Origin: Methylophilus sp. 14
GTDB taxonomy: Bacteria > Pseudomonadota > Gammaproteobacteria > Burkholderiales > Methylophilaceae
Assembly: GCF_015354345.1 (NCBI RefSeq)
Contig: NZ_JADKYS010000002.1
Span: forward strand, 248,001 to 312,000
DNA length: 64,000 bases
Direction of reading: 5' to 3'
Part shown: one piece after another, positions 50,282-59,364 of the stretch
How the letters are laid out: every line of letters begins with the position of its first letter
Numbering within the stretch: the first letter of the stretch is position 1
Program-made: the position numbers and the translations under genes
The notes under the pieces: model-generated
Database searches by the model: none
Told to the model about the DNA's origin: nothing
What the model saw: only the letters and a program-made list of their open reading frames with translations

Positions 50282-51085
50282 ATGCCTCACGCACAACAAG
50301 ACACGCCCATGCTATCGCTAGACCGTGTCACGGTGAATCTCGGTCAACGCACATTTGGCCCCTTTTCACTTGCCATTCAACCCGGCGAGCGTGTCGCCGT
50401 ATTGGGCCCCAGCGGGGCGGGCAAGTCGACCTTGCTTAAACTGCTTGCGCGAGAGTTAAGTCCGGCGAGTGGCCACGCCGATTTTTGCCAGCAACCACTC
50501 CAAGGCTGGTCACTGCCGGATTTAAGCCGCCGTCGTGCCATTTTGCCGCAGTCGCATGAAGTCGCATTCGGGTTGCCGGTAGACCTGGTCATTGGATTGG
50601 GCCGTGTGGCGCGCATGCATGATCCATCCCTGGCCTCCATTGTGCAGCAAGCGGCCGAGCAGGCCTGCGCCGCGCATCTACTGGGTCGCCGGTTTGATAC
50701 CTTGTCAGGCGGTGAAAAAGCGCGCGTACAAATGGCGCGCGTGTTTGCCCAGCTATGGGACGTAGAGCAGGGCTTGTTGCTGGTCGATGAACCGTTGGCC
50801 GCGCTGGATCCCGGCTTGCAGTTCAGTTTGATGGAGGCGATTTATACGTTTGCCGCCAAGCGCGGTCACGCCATCCTGGCTATCTTGCATGATATTAATC
50901 AGGCCTTGCAAGGTTTTGAACGGCTGCTCTTTATCAAACATGGCGCCATGGTGGGTGACTATCAAACCCCACACGTCACTTTGCCATTGCTAGAGGCATT
51001 GTACGACGTTAACCTGGCCTGTGCCGTGACCGAAGCGGGCGAAATGATTGTCGCACCTAGTCTGAAACAGCGAATTTCTGCTTAA
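50282..51085 (+). CDS. hmuV: Haem ABC transporter ATP-binding protein
   Basis: 267-residue ABC ATPase of the haem importer. Walker A is GPSGAGKST (about residues 40-48), the signature is LSGGEKARVQMAR, Walker B is LLLVDEPLAALD, and the switch histidine is in LAILHDINQAL. HmuV-type spacing and the HDINQAL motif support a role in metal-chelate uptake. Last gene of hugZ-hmuS-hmuT-hmuU-hmuV; a Fur-like site follows 68 bases beyond and starts the first receptor unit. Confidence 0.96.
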   Translation: MPHAQQDTPMLSLDRVTVNLGQRTFGPFSLAIQPGERVAVLGPSGAGKSTLLKLLARELSPASGHADFCQQPLQGWSLPDLSRRRAILPQSHEVAFGLPVDLVIGLGRVARMHDPSLASIVQQAAEQACAAHLLGRRFDTLSGGEKARVQMARVFAQLWDVEQGLLLVDEPLAALDPGLQFSLMEAIYTFAAKRGHAILAILHDINQALQGFERLLFIKHGAMVGDYQTPHVTLPLLEALYDVNLACAVTEAGEMIVAPSLKQRISA

Positions 51086-51153
51086 GGTGAAACGCTAATT
51101 TGATTTGTTTCCAACCGGATACAATTAAATATCCAGCATTTTGTTGATGAGTT

Positions 51154-51174
51154 AAATGATAATTGTTATCATTT
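51154..51174 (+). promoter_or_regulatory. Fur box upstream of receptor 1
   Basis: Perfect inverted repeat: AAATGATAA (51154-51162), TTG, TTATCATTT (51166-51174). This is the strongest Fur-like palindrome in the window and lies about 65 bases upstream of the receptor start. Confidence 0.85.
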
Positions 51175-51184
51175 AAGGCTTAGT

Positions 51185-51232
51185 GCAAGCCAACGAGTAT
51201 GACTCCTGTAGCCAGCAATCAATTTACTGGAG
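51185..51232 (+). promoter_or_regulatory. Conserved leader with SD-sequestering hairpin, receptor 1
   Basis: The 5' segment GCAAGCCAACGA (51185-51196) and GTAGCCAGCAAT (51208-51219) recur before two other receptor genes. CTCCTGTA (51203-51210) can pair with TACTGGAG (51225-51232); the GGAG in that arm (51229-51232) is the ribosome-binding site, six bases before the ATG at 51239. One of eight pairs mismatches (T against T at the centre). Confidence 0.6.
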
Positions 51233-51238
51233 CTTTGA

Positions 51239-53374
51239 ATGTACTCGTTTTGTATTAATGCGATTTCGCTGGCCTTAATGCTGGCTTTCCCATTTGCTGC
51301 TGTGCAGGCAGAAGAATCTGCACAGGCGGATCAGGCGCAAACCATGACGGAGGTCAAGGTAAAAGCACAAAAAACCGCTGATATTCCTTCAGAAAAAACA
51401 AAGTCCTACACCATCCCTGCATCAACGACTGCGACCAAAATGAACCAGTCGCTCAAAGATACGCCGCAGTCTGTTTCTGTTGTGACCAGAACGCTGATGG
51501 ATGATTTTCACTTGAATAACATCAACGATGTGTTGGATTACGCCACCGGCATCAAAGTTGAAAGAGTGGAGCCAAGCAGAAATTATTACACTGCACGTGG
51601 CTCTGATATTACTAACTTTCAGATTGATGGTATCGGTGTTCCATTTGCTTACGGGCTGGTATTTGGGGATATTGATACGGCCGTTTATGACAGGATTGAA
51701 GTGTTGCGTGGTGCGAATGGTTTGATGACCGGGGCAGGTAATCCTTCAGCAACAATTAACTTTATTCGTAAGCGCCCAACAGTCGATACACAAGCCAAAA
51801 TATCGGCTGGCGTAGGGAGTTGGGATTATCGTAGATTGGATGCCGATGTTTCAGGCCGTTTAAATGAATCAGGCTCCGTGCGCGGTCGTTTAATCGCTGC
51901 TAGCCAGGAAGGTAACTCTTATCTGGATCGTTATTCTACTGAGCGGAATGTGCTCAGCGGTATTGTTGAAATGGATTTGTCTGAGCAAACTATGTTAACG
52001 GTTGGGCATACCTTCCAACAGCATAACGCTGATGGCGTCATGTGGGGCAGTTTGCCATTGTTATATTCTGATGGATCAAAGCGCCAATACTCACGTTCCG
52101 CATCAACGGCACCGGATTGGACCTTTTGGCATACCAAAAACAATGTCACTTTTGTTGAGTTGCAACATGCCTTTGATAATGAGTGGAAGCTCAAGGCGCA
52201 AGCCACTAGGCGAGAAACCAATGCGGTCTCTGAGTTGTTCTATATTTCAGGTACTCAAGATAGAACTAATGGGACTGGGTTGACCGGGTCGCCAGGCTTA
52301 TATCGTGACACTATTAAAGAATATGTTGCGGATATTTACTTGAGTGGTCCGTTTGATTTAGGTGGTCGGACACACGAGATGGTGGTTGGAACGACATGGT
52401 CAAGAACGCGGTTGGCTGAAACTGAGGCAAGTGCATTAGATGTTGCTTTAAGTAGTTTCGATACTATAAGCAGTGTCGCAGAGCCTGCTTTCGTTCGTTC
52501 AGGTAATTTTGCTGCGATGCGGAATTTGCGACTGAATACATATGCAGCAGGTAAGTTTAATCTGACTGATGCGCTGAAGTTGACAGTTGGTGCCAATATG
52601 CTGACCTATAAATATAGTGGGGAAAGTTATGGTGCGTCGCAAGATGGCGATGCCAAAGATAAAGTGACGCCATATATCGGTGCCGTGTATGCGCTGGATG
52701 AGCAGCACTCGGTTTATGCTAGCTACACTGAGATCTACAACCCTCAGGTTGCCGTGGATGTAAATACAAAACAGATTTTGGCGCCACTGCAAGGCTCAAA
52801 TCGTGAGGTTGGCTTAAAGAGTACATGGTTTAATGACAAGTTGAATACATCTGTTGCCTATTTCGATAACAAGCAAGAAAATTTTGCGCAAGGCACGGGT
52901 GTTTATCAGGGTCGGCAAGAGTTTTCTGAAGCGATTGATATCCGCACAAAAGGGTTTGAGTTCGATGTGTCGGGAGAAGTGGCTGATGGCTGGAGTGCAA
53001 ATGCCGGTTTTACCCGCCTTATGAGTCTTAAAAATGATGATGGGCAAACTGCCAGAACCTATATCCCGCGTAATATGGCACATATTGCAACGACTTATAA
53101 AGTTGCTTCAGTGCAGGGTTTAAAGGTGGGGGCTAGCGTCAATTGGCAAGATGAGATTTATGTCAATATTGGTACCGTTAAATATACCCAGAAAGATTAT
53201 GCTGTGCTGAATTTAATGTCGACCTATGATATTAATGCGCATTGGCAGGCTGCTGTAAATGTTAATAATGTCACTAATCAAAAATATTTGGCCAGCATGA
53301 TGTGGGCTAACTATGGTCAAAGTTATTATGCGCCTGGCATGAATGGCTATGCGACACTGACATGGAAGTACTGA
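51239..53374 (+). CDS. TonB-dependent siderophore receptor 1
   Basis: Outer-membrane receptor of 711 residues: signal peptide (MYSFCINAISLALMLAFPFAAVQA), TonB box-like TMTEVKVKAQ, plug domain with DTPQSVSVVTRTLMDDFHLNNINDVLDYATGIKVE, NYYTARGSDITNFQIDGIG and RIEVLRGANGLMTGAGNPSATINFIRKRP, and a barrel ending NVTNQKYLASMMWANYGQSYYAPGMNGYATLTWKY with the terminal aromatic residue. The pattern is that of FhuE/FoxA-like hydroxamate or coprogen receptors, but the exact siderophore is not predictable. Fur box and a shared leader lie upstream; a terminator follows. Confidence 0.92.
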   Translation: MYSFCINAISLALMLAFPFAAVQAEESAQADQAQTMTEVKVKAQKTADIPSEKTKSYTIPASTTATKMNQSLKDTPQSVSVVTRTLMDDFHLNNINDVLDYATGIKVERVEPSRNYYTARGSDITNFQIDGIGVPFAYGLVFGDIDTAVYDRIEVLRGANGLMTGAGNPSATINFIRKRPTVDTQAKISAGVGSWDYRRLDADVSGRLNESGSVRGRLIAASQEGNSYLDRYSTERNVLSGIVEMDLSEQTMLTVGHTFQQHNADGVMWGSLPLLYSDGSKRQYSRSASTAPDWTFWHTKNNVTFVELQHAFDNEWKLKAQATRRETNAVSELFYISGTQDRTNGTGLTGSPGLYRDTIKEYVADIYLSGPFDLGGRTHEMVVGTTWSRTRLAETEASALDVALSSFDTISSVAEPAFVRSGNFAAMRNLRLNTYAAGKFNLTDALKLTVGANMLTYKYSGESYGASQDGDAKDKVTPYIGAVYALDEQHSVYASYTEIYNPQVAVDVNTKQILAPLQGSNREVGLKSTWFNDKLNTSVAYFDNKQENFAQGTGVYQGRQEFSEAIDIRTKGFEFDVSGEVADGWSANAGFTRLMSLKNDDGQTARTYIPRNMAHIATTYKVASVQGLKVGASVNWQDEIYVNIGTVKYTQKDYAVLNLMSTYDINAHWQAAVNVNNVTNQKYLASMMWANYGQSYYAPGMNGYATLTWKY

Positions 53375-53404
53375 GTCAAACTAGCTGAGAGCTGTATATT
53401 CTTG

Positions 53405-53440
53405 AAAGCCCTGCCCCGTCGGCAGGGCTTTATTTTTTAT
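53405..53440 (+). terminator. Intrinsic terminator of receptor 1
   Basis: Stem AAAGCCCTGCC/GGCAGGGCTTT (53405-53415 with 53421-53431), loop CCGTC, followed by A and a T-run (to 53440), about 30 bases after the stop codon. Confidence 0.9.
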
Positions 53441-53478
53441 TGGTATAAATAAATTAACGTGCCAGTCTATTGTTTTTA

Positions 53479-53501
53479 AAAATGAGAATTGTTATTATTA
53501 T
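53479..53501 (+). promoter_or_regulatory. Fur-like box upstream of receptor 2
   Basis: AAATGAGAATTGTTATTATT (about 53479-53498) has GAGAAT-x-ATTATTATT arms like the Fur consensus. It lies about 15 bases before the conserved leader and 68-90 bases before the receptor 2 start. Confidence 0.75.
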
Positions 53502-53515
53502 TGATTGATCAAATT

Positions 53516-53561
53516 GCAAGCCAACGAAGCCTTCCAGTAGCCAGCAATCAATTTACTGGAG
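53516..53561 (+). promoter_or_regulatory. Conserved leader with SD-sequestering hairpin, receptor 2
   Basis: GCAAGCCAACGA (53516-53527) and GTAGCCAGCAAT (53537-53548) repeat the receptor 1 leader. TTCCAGTA (53532-53539) pairs with TACTGGAG (53554-53561) in eight positions including one U-G, and the GGAG ribosome-binding site (53558-53561) is inside the stem, seven bases before the ATG. Confidence 0.62.
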
Positions 53562-53568
53562 TTTTTGT

Positions 53569-55662
53569 ATGTCTGCATCCCGTATCCATGTGATACCGCT
53601 AGCGTTGGCGTTGGCTTTCCCTTCCATTTATACAGGCGCAGAAGAGGCTTCCAAAGGCGAGGCTGATACCTTGCCCGAGGTTGCTGTGAGCGCCAAAAAA
53701 AATAACAAAAAAGACAAATTCATTACGCAAGACCGTGCAACATCCGTGGGTAAGAGCCCGGTTGCAGTTCAAGACATGCCGCAGTCTGTGACGGTGGTGG
53801 ATGTGGAGCAGGCGCGTGAAATGGGGGCTTTAAATATTCAGGATGCCCTGACATATAGTGCCGGTGTCTATGCGGGTAATTTTGGATTTGATACCAGGGG
53901 TGACTCGGCTTCTGTGCGCGGACTGAATCCCTCTATGTTTCAAGACGGTTTACGTAATTTGTATGGCTCATACAATAATACGAGAACTGATATCTACATG
54001 CTGGAACGTATTGAAGTGCTGAAGGGGCCATCGTCATCGGTATTTGGTCAATCAGACTTGGGTGGGATTGTGAATAGTGTTTCCAAACGCCCCAAAAAAG
54101 TCGCTGCACGTGAAGTTAATTTGCAATATGGTATGTATGACCGTAAGCAAATTGGTATTGATTTTACAGGCCCGCTCACTGAGGACGGTGAGTGGCTTTA
54201 TCGGCTGGTCGCTTTAAAGCGCGACAGTGGTACTCAGGTTGATCATGTGAGTGATGATGCTGTGGTGTTTATGCCCTCGGTCACATGGCAGCCAAGTGAT
54301 AAAACCAGTATTACCATGCAATACGTGCATCAGGAAATTGATAGCACGGTGTCAGCGCAATTCTTGCCATCACGCGGAACCATACTCCCAGGACCTTTGG
54401 GTCAAATATCCAGCAAAACGTTTGTGGGTGAGCCTGGTTGGGACCGCTATGACACCAAAAAGGATGAATTCTCGCTGTTTGTCGATCAAGCGATTACCAA
54501 TCAGATCAAGTTCATCGCAAATCTGCGAAAAGTGAACTCAGACACCATCACTCGAGAACACTGGACCCGCGTCGGGGCTACCCCAGATAGCGCTGGCAAT
54601 ATACAGCGCACCATTCATGCGGCAGATCGCAGCACCAACGTCTTTGCAAGCGATACCCGTTTGCAAGGTGATTTTTTTTTAGGGCAGACCAAGCATTTAG
54701 TGTCTTTGGGGATGGACTATCAGGACGCTTTGTGGACTGAAAGTAATTACACTTCCACAACTTCTGCATTTGGTATCAATGTGTATAACCCTGTATACGG
54801 TAATGTTGACTACGGTGCTCTGGTAGGCGCAGAGCGCGACAACAACAAAATTGTGCAGACTGGCTTTTATCTGACTGATCATATGGAATGGGGGCCATGG
54901 GTGGTCTCCGGCGCCATCCGTCGCGACCATGCCACCAATACTTTACTCAAGGTGGGGGCTACGCCAGATGTTGACGCTCGCAATTCGGCTACTACCGGAC
55001 GTTTAGGCCTGATGTATCGTTTTGATAACGGCATTTCACCTTATGTGAATTATTCCGAGGCCTTTGTTCCCAACTTGGGCACCGATGGTTCTGGCGGTGT
55101 GTTGAAGCCGACGGAAGGCGAGCAGCGTGAGGCCGGGGTGAAGTTTCTGTCTCCTGACAGCAATACTTCTATGGCCTTTGCCTGGTTTGAGATCGAGCAG
55201 CAGAACCGCGTGATACAAGGCAATACGCCTGGTGGTCTGCAGCAAGCGGGTGCCCTGAGCCGAGGCTGGGAGCTTGAAGCTAAACATCGTATTGGGGATT
55301 GGGAGTTACTGGGTAATTACACCCATATGAATGCATTCAACGACACCACAAAAATCCGCCTGTCTGCCGTCGCCGAAAAGTTTGGCTCAGCCTGGGCGCA
55401 ATACCGTATTAACGAGCATTGGCGTGTCGGAGCAGGTACGCGTTATATCGGCGACATTGTCGGTGGAGGCGGGGCGCCTAGCATTGATGCGGTGACTTTG
55501 TTCGACGCGATGGTCGGTTATTCTCATGGCCCCTGGGATGTGCGGGCCACCATTAGAAACATTGCCGATAAAGAGTTTGTTTCCTGGTGCCGTGGCGTTG
55601 GCCAGGATTGTGGATACGGCGAGCGTCAAAATGCTGTCCTTTCTGCCAATTACAAGTTTTAG
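53569..55662 (+). CDS. TonB-dependent siderophore receptor 2
   Basis: Outer-membrane receptor of 697 residues: signal peptide (IPLALALAFPSIYTGA), TonB box-like LPEVAVSAKK, plug with DMPQSVTVVDVEQAREMGALNIQDALTYSAGVYAG, DTRGDSASVRGLNPSMFQDGLRNLYGS and RIEVLKGPSSSVFGQSDLGGIVNSVSKRP, and a barrel ending IADKEFVSWCRGVGQDCGYGERQNAVLSANYKF. It is of the ferrichrome/ferrioxamine receptor type (FhuA/FoxA), with a disulfide-like pair near the C-terminus. It is probably in an operon with receptor 3, which starts 63 bases downstream without its own Fur site. Ligand unknown. Confidence 0.92.
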   Translation: MSASRIHVIPLALALAFPSIYTGAEEASKGEADTLPEVAVSAKKNNKKDKFITQDRATSVGKSPVAVQDMPQSVTVVDVEQAREMGALNIQDALTYSAGVYAGNFGFDTRGDSASVRGLNPSMFQDGLRNLYGSYNNTRTDIYMLERIEVLKGPSSSVFGQSDLGGIVNSVSKRPKKVAAREVNLQYGMYDRKQIGIDFTGPLTEDGEWLYRLVALKRDSGTQVDHVSDDAVVFMPSVTWQPSDKTSITMQYVHQEIDSTVSAQFLPSRGTILPGPLGQISSKTFVGEPGWDRYDTKKDEFSLFVDQAITNQIKFIANLRKVNSDTITREHWTRVGATPDSAGNIQRTIHAADRSTNVFASDTRLQGDFFLGQTKHLVSLGMDYQDALWTESNYTSTTSAFGINVYNPVYGNVDYGALVGAERDNNKIVQTGFYLTDHMEWGPWVVSGAIRRDHATNTLLKVGATPDVDARNSATTGRLGLMYRFDNGISPYVNYSEAFVPNLGTDGSGGVLKPTEGEQREAGVKFLSPDSNTSMAFAWFEIEQQNRVIQGNTPGGLQQAGALSRGWELEAKHRIGDWELLGNYTHMNAFNDTTKIRLSAVAEKFGSAWAQYRINEHWRVGAGTRYIGDIVGGGGAPSIDAVTLFDAMVGYSHGPWDVRATIRNIADKEFVSWCRGVGQDCGYGERQNAVLSANYKF

Positions 55663-55725
55663 CCGCATCACGCAATCATGGATGACATGCTGCTATCGCC
55701 CGGTTTAATCACAACAGGATCAACA

Positions 55726-57924
55726 ATGAAATTCACCCCTAGAAGACTCTCTTTTGCCGTACTGTGTGCTCTTTCCATCAACCACGCGGTTGCAGAGGAG
55801 AGCAAGGCCGCAGAGTCTGGCGTTGAAACGCTGGAAGAGGTAAAGGTAAAAGCGTCGGCAGATGCCAATGCCAAAGGGTTGATGAAACCTTATGCCGGTG
55901 GGCAGGTAGCCAAAGGCGGACGTCTGGGTGTGCTCGGCAACAAAGATGCCATGGATACGCCATTTTCAATCAATGCTTATACCAATGAGCTGATACAGAA
56001 TCAGCAAGCGCGCAGTGTGGGCGATGTTTTACTGAACGACCCCTCTGTGCGCGTTGCACGTGGCTTTGGTAACTTCCAGGAGTCTTATTTTATTCGTGGG
56101 TACATTTTGAACTCGGATAGTGTTGCCTATAACGGGCTATATGGCATTCTGCCACGACAGTATATTGCTGCTGAACTGTTTGAGCGCGTGGAAGTTTTGC
56201 GGGGGGCATCCGCATTTTTAAATGGAGCCAGCCCAAACGGAGATGGTATTGGTGGTTCTATTTCGCTTTTACCCAAGCGTGCACCCAATGATCCATTAAA
56301 CCTTGTTTCAGCAGGATGGAGCTCTGGTAATCAGCAGTTCTTCTCGGTAGATGTCGCCAGGCGTTTCGGTCCTGATGATCGTGCGGGCGTCAGGTTAAAT
56401 GTTTCCCGGCGTGATGGAGGGACTGCGATTGATAAGGAAGGTGCGGAGCTTGATCTGGTGTCTCTGGGATTTGACTGGCGTGGTGATGACGTACGCTTCT
56501 CTGCTGACGCGGGTTATCAGGACAACAAGCTCAAGCAAACAAGAACCAATGTGACACTGAGTGCTTCCAGCGCAAATATCACCGCTGTTCCCAGGGCGCC
56601 ATCCAGCGACAAAAACTGGGCACAGCCATGGTCATACTCGAATGAACGTGATGTTTTTGGCACCATGCGAGGTGAGTGGGATATCAATCGTAAAGTGACA
56701 GCTTTTGCGGCACTGGGTGCGCGACATACCAATGAGGCAAACTCGCTCGCTAATCTGACACTGACTAACTCCACGACGGGTGCGGGTACTCAATCCAGAT
56801 TCGATAACATTCGAGAAGAGTCGGTACTCACCGGCGAAGCTGGTTTGAAAGGCACTCTCCAAACGGGTTCGGTGGAGCATGATTGGGTACTTTCTACCAC
56901 TAGCTATTCAACCGTGCGGAAGATTGATTTCGCTTTTCAGAATAGTTTGAACACGAATCTGTATGCGCCAATTTATTATGCGAAACCTGCATTTACAGGC
57001 GCTAATGCTGCCCCATTTGATCTTTATGTCAACTATGAGGCAAACCTGCAAAGCACGGCAATTGGCGACACGCTCTCATTGATGGATAAAAAGATTCTGG
57101 TGACTGCAGGTCTGCGTCACCAGAATTTGAAATACCTCAATAAAGGGGCAACCGGGATTGTCACCAGCCAGTATGATGAAAGCAAAGTCAGTCCGATCTT
57201 TGGCGTGGTGGTCAAACCGTGGGAAGGCGTTTCATTGTATGCCAATTACATCGAAGCTCTGGCACAAGGTGACACTGCCCCGGCGACCGCAAATGGATCG
57301 CCTGTAGCAAATGCTGGGCAGGTACTTGCACCATTTGTTTCAAAGCAAAAAGAGGTAGGTGCCAAGTTTGACTTTGGCAAGGTAAGGCTGACAACAGCTT
57401 ACTTCACTACCGAGAAGCCACGAGGAATCACCAATGCGGCACAGCAATTTACAAGCTCAGGCAGCGAAGATCATCAGGGGATAGAGTTGATGACCTATGG
57501 TGAGGTCATGCCCGGCCTGCGTGTACTAGGTGGTATTACCTGGCTGCACACCGAGCAAAAAAACACAAACAATCCAGTCACCGAAGGTAAACAAACGATT
57601 GGTGTACCTGATAAGCAAGCCAACTTTGGGGTTGAGTGGGATGTGATCGGACTTTCTGGACTGACGCTGGATGCGCGTGTCATATCTACAGACAGCATGT
57701 ACGCAAACGCTAGCAACTCGCTTCAGGTTCCAGGCTGGACAAGGTTTGATCTTGGTGCGAGATATGTCACAGACATTAAAGGTAAACTGCTCACCTTCCG
57801 CGGCCGGATTGATAACGTGGCTGATCGAGATTACTGGGCCTCCAGTGGCGGCTTCCCCAATAATGGCTATCTAGTCTTGGGCGCCCCGCGTACGGTCACC
57901 GTCAGCGCTCAGCTTGATTTTTAA
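55726..57924 (+). CDS. TonB-dependent receptor 3
   Basis: Outer-membrane receptor of 732 residues: signal peptide (RRLSFAVLCALSINHAVA), TonB box-like LEEVKVKAS, plug DTPFSINAYTNELIQNQQARSVGDVLLNDPSVRVARGFGNFQESYFIRGY, RVEVLRGASAFLNGASPNGDGIGGSISLLPKRA, barrel ending NVADRDYWASSGGFPNNGYLVLGAPRTVTVSAQLDF. This FIRGY/SPNGDGIGG-type receptor is closest to the FhuE/FcuA-like siderophore class. The ATG at 55726 is preferred over the one at 55678, which is in a poorly protein-like stretch. No Fur box or leader precedes it, so it depends on the receptor 2 promoter. Confidence 0.9.
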   Translation: MKFTPRRLSFAVLCALSINHAVAEESKAAESGVETLEEVKVKASADANAKGLMKPYAGGQVAKGGRLGVLGNKDAMDTPFSINAYTNELIQNQQARSVGDVLLNDPSVRVARGFGNFQESYFIRGYILNSDSVAYNGLYGILPRQYIAAELFERVEVLRGASAFLNGASPNGDGIGGSISLLPKRAPNDPLNLVSAGWSSGNQQFFSVDVARRFGPDDRAGVRLNVSRRDGGTAIDKEGAELDLVSLGFDWRGDDVRFSADAGYQDNKLKQTRTNVTLSASSANITAVPRAPSSDKNWAQPWSYSNERDVFGTMRGEWDINRKVTAFAALGARHTNEANSLANLTLTNSTTGAGTQSRFDNIREESVLTGEAGLKGTLQTGSVEHDWVLSTTSYSTVRKIDFAFQNSLNTNLYAPIYYAKPAFTGANAAPFDLYVNYEANLQSTAIGDTLSLMDKKILVTAGLRHQNLKYLNKGATGIVTSQYDESKVSPIFGVVVKPWEGVSLYANYIEALAQGDTAPATANGSPVANAGQVLAPFVSKQKEVGAKFDFGKVRLTTAYFTTEKPRGITNAAQQFTSSGSEDHQGIELMTYGEVMPGLRVLGGITWLHTEQKNTNNPVTEGKQTIGVPDKQANFGVEWDVIGLSGLTLDARVISTDSMYANASNSLQVPGWTRFDLGARYVTDIKGKLLTFRGRIDNVADRDYWASSGGFPNNGYLVLGAPRTVTVSAQLDF

Positions 57925-57941
57925 AGGCAAGGGATTTCAAT

Positions 57942-59246
57942 TTGCGCTCTTCACTATTATTGATTCATCGCTGGCTCGGCCTGGCAAGTGCTGCGTTCCT
58001 ATTGCTCACTGGGCTGACTGGCGCCATTATTTCCTGGGATCACGAGTTAGACGAGCTGCTGAACCCAGCATGGATGCATAGTGACTCTGAAGGTTTGCAT
58101 CAATCGACATTGGTGCTTGCAAAGCAGGTCGCTGAGCGCTATCCGCAAGTTCAGGTCAGTTCGATTCCGCTGTATGTGGAAGAAGGCCATACGCTAGCGA
58201 TTGGTGTCAGGCCATTGCCAAACCCACCAGAGGGCACCAGGCCCGTTACATTTAATCAGGTATTTGTTGACCCTGTCACAGGCCATGAACTTGGCAAGCG
58301 CGAATGGGGCGCTGTTTGGCCAATAGATCGCACCAATGCGGTTTCTTTCCTCTACAAGCTGCACTATAGCTTGCATCTGCCAGAAATGTGGGGCATAGAC
58401 CGCTGGGGCATTTGGTTGATGGGCGTGGTGGCGATTATCTGGCTGATCGATAGCTTTGTGGGTTTTTACCTGACACTCCCTAAATCGGTCAGCAGACCAC
58501 ACACAAAGTTGCATAAAGCGCAGTCCATGCGCGCTGCCAATCAAGCTTCAGTGTGGCAGCGATGGTGGCCAGCATGGAAAATGCGCTGGAACAGCAGCAA
58601 GCACAAACGTTATTTTGATATGCACCGTGCGTTTGGGCTATGGACCTGGATATTGCTGATTATTCTGGCATTTTCAGCCATGGCACTTAATCTACGTCGC
58701 GAGGTGTTTATGCCAGTGATGCAGTCTGCATTTACGCTGACGCCTACTCCTGCGGACTTGCGTCCACGCTTGCCCGTATCGCAGCAATTGCCGCCCAAAC
58801 TGGATTTTGCCCAAGTGCTTGAGGTTGCAGTAAGCGATGCGCGAACCCAGGGCTGGCAAGAGCCTGCCGGGCGTATTTCATATAGCGCTGCTTACCAGCT
58901 TTTTAATGTCGACTTTTACCATCCCGATGCCGATCATGGCGTAGCAGGTGCAGGCCATAAGCGCTTATATTACGATGGTCTGGATGGCCGTTACGTCGGT
59001 AAGCGCATCCCTTGGCAAGGCACGGCTGGCGATCTGATTGTACAAGCACAATTTCCGTTGCATTCCGGCCGCATTTTAGGCATGCCTGGGCGCGTTTTGA
59101 TTTCAGTCATGGGCTTGATCGTCGCCATGCTCTCGCTCACCGGTGTCTACCTTTGGTGGAAAAAACACAAGGCCAGGCAAGCCTCTCAGAAGATTGTGAA
59201 TGAAGTTTCTATTTCTTCACCCCGGCTAAAGCGTTCGGCACCTTAA
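57942..59246 (+). CDS. PepSY-domain iron-reductase-like membrane protein (PiuB family)
   Basis: A 434-residue inner-membrane protein: N-terminal LLLIHRWLGLASAAFLLLTGLTGAIISW, middle helix WGIWLMGVVAIIWLIDSFVGFYLTL, HRAFGLWTWILLIILAFSAMALNLRREV and C-terminal GRVLISVMGLIVAMLSLTGVYLWWKKHKAR. The histidines in IHRWLGL, LHYSLHLPEMWG, DMHRAFGLW and PLHSGRILGMPG fit haem/iron ligands of the PepSY-TM reductase family. The start is a TTG at 57942 with AAGGG; the next in-frame ATG is 44 codons later and would lose the first helix. It follows receptor 3 by 17 bases and completes that operon. Confidence 0.9.
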   Translation: MRSSLLLIHRWLGLASAAFLLLTGLTGAIISWDHELDELLNPAWMHSDSEGLHQSTLVLAKQVAERYPQVQVSSIPLYVEEGHTLAIGVRPLPNPPEGTRPVTFNQVFVDPVTGHELGKREWGAVWPIDRTNAVSFLYKLHYSLHLPEMWGIDRWGIWLMGVVAIIWLIDSFVGFYLTLPKSVSRPHTKLHKAQSMRAANQASVWQRWWPAWKMRWNSSKHKRYFDMHRAFGLWTWILLIILAFSAMALNLRREVFMPVMQSAFTLTPTPADLRPRLPVSQQLPPKLDFAQVLEVAVSDARTQGWQEPAGRISYSAAYQLFNVDFYHPDADHGVAGAGHKRLYYDGLDGRYVGKRIPWQGTAGDLIVQAQFPLHSGRILGMPGRVLISVMGLIVAMLSLTGVYLWWKKHKARQASQKIVNEVSISSPRLKRSAP

Positions 59247-59258
59247 TGCAAGACACAC

Positions 59259-59290
59259 AAAAAACCTGCTAAAGCAGGTTTTTTATTTTT
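59259..59290 (+). terminator. Intrinsic terminator of the receptor 2/3 operon
   Basis: Stem AAAACCTGCT/AGCAGGTTTT (59261-59270 with 59273-59282) followed by a T/A-rich tail (TTATTTTT). It is 13 bases after the PepSY gene stop codon. Confidence 0.88.
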
Positions 59291-59329
59291 ATATCAATAG
59301 ATTAACGCACTACTTACAATTGATTTCAA

Positions 59330-59350
59330 AAATGAGAATTGTTATCATTA
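59330..59350 (+). promoter_or_regulatory. Fur-like box upstream of the Fiu-like receptor
   Basis: AAATGAGAATTGTTATCATT (59330-59349), GAGAA-x-TTATCATT arms, 14 bases before the conserved leader. The spacing to the leader matches that of receptors 1 and 2. Confidence 0.8.
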
Positions 59351-59364
59351 ACGATTAACTGTTT

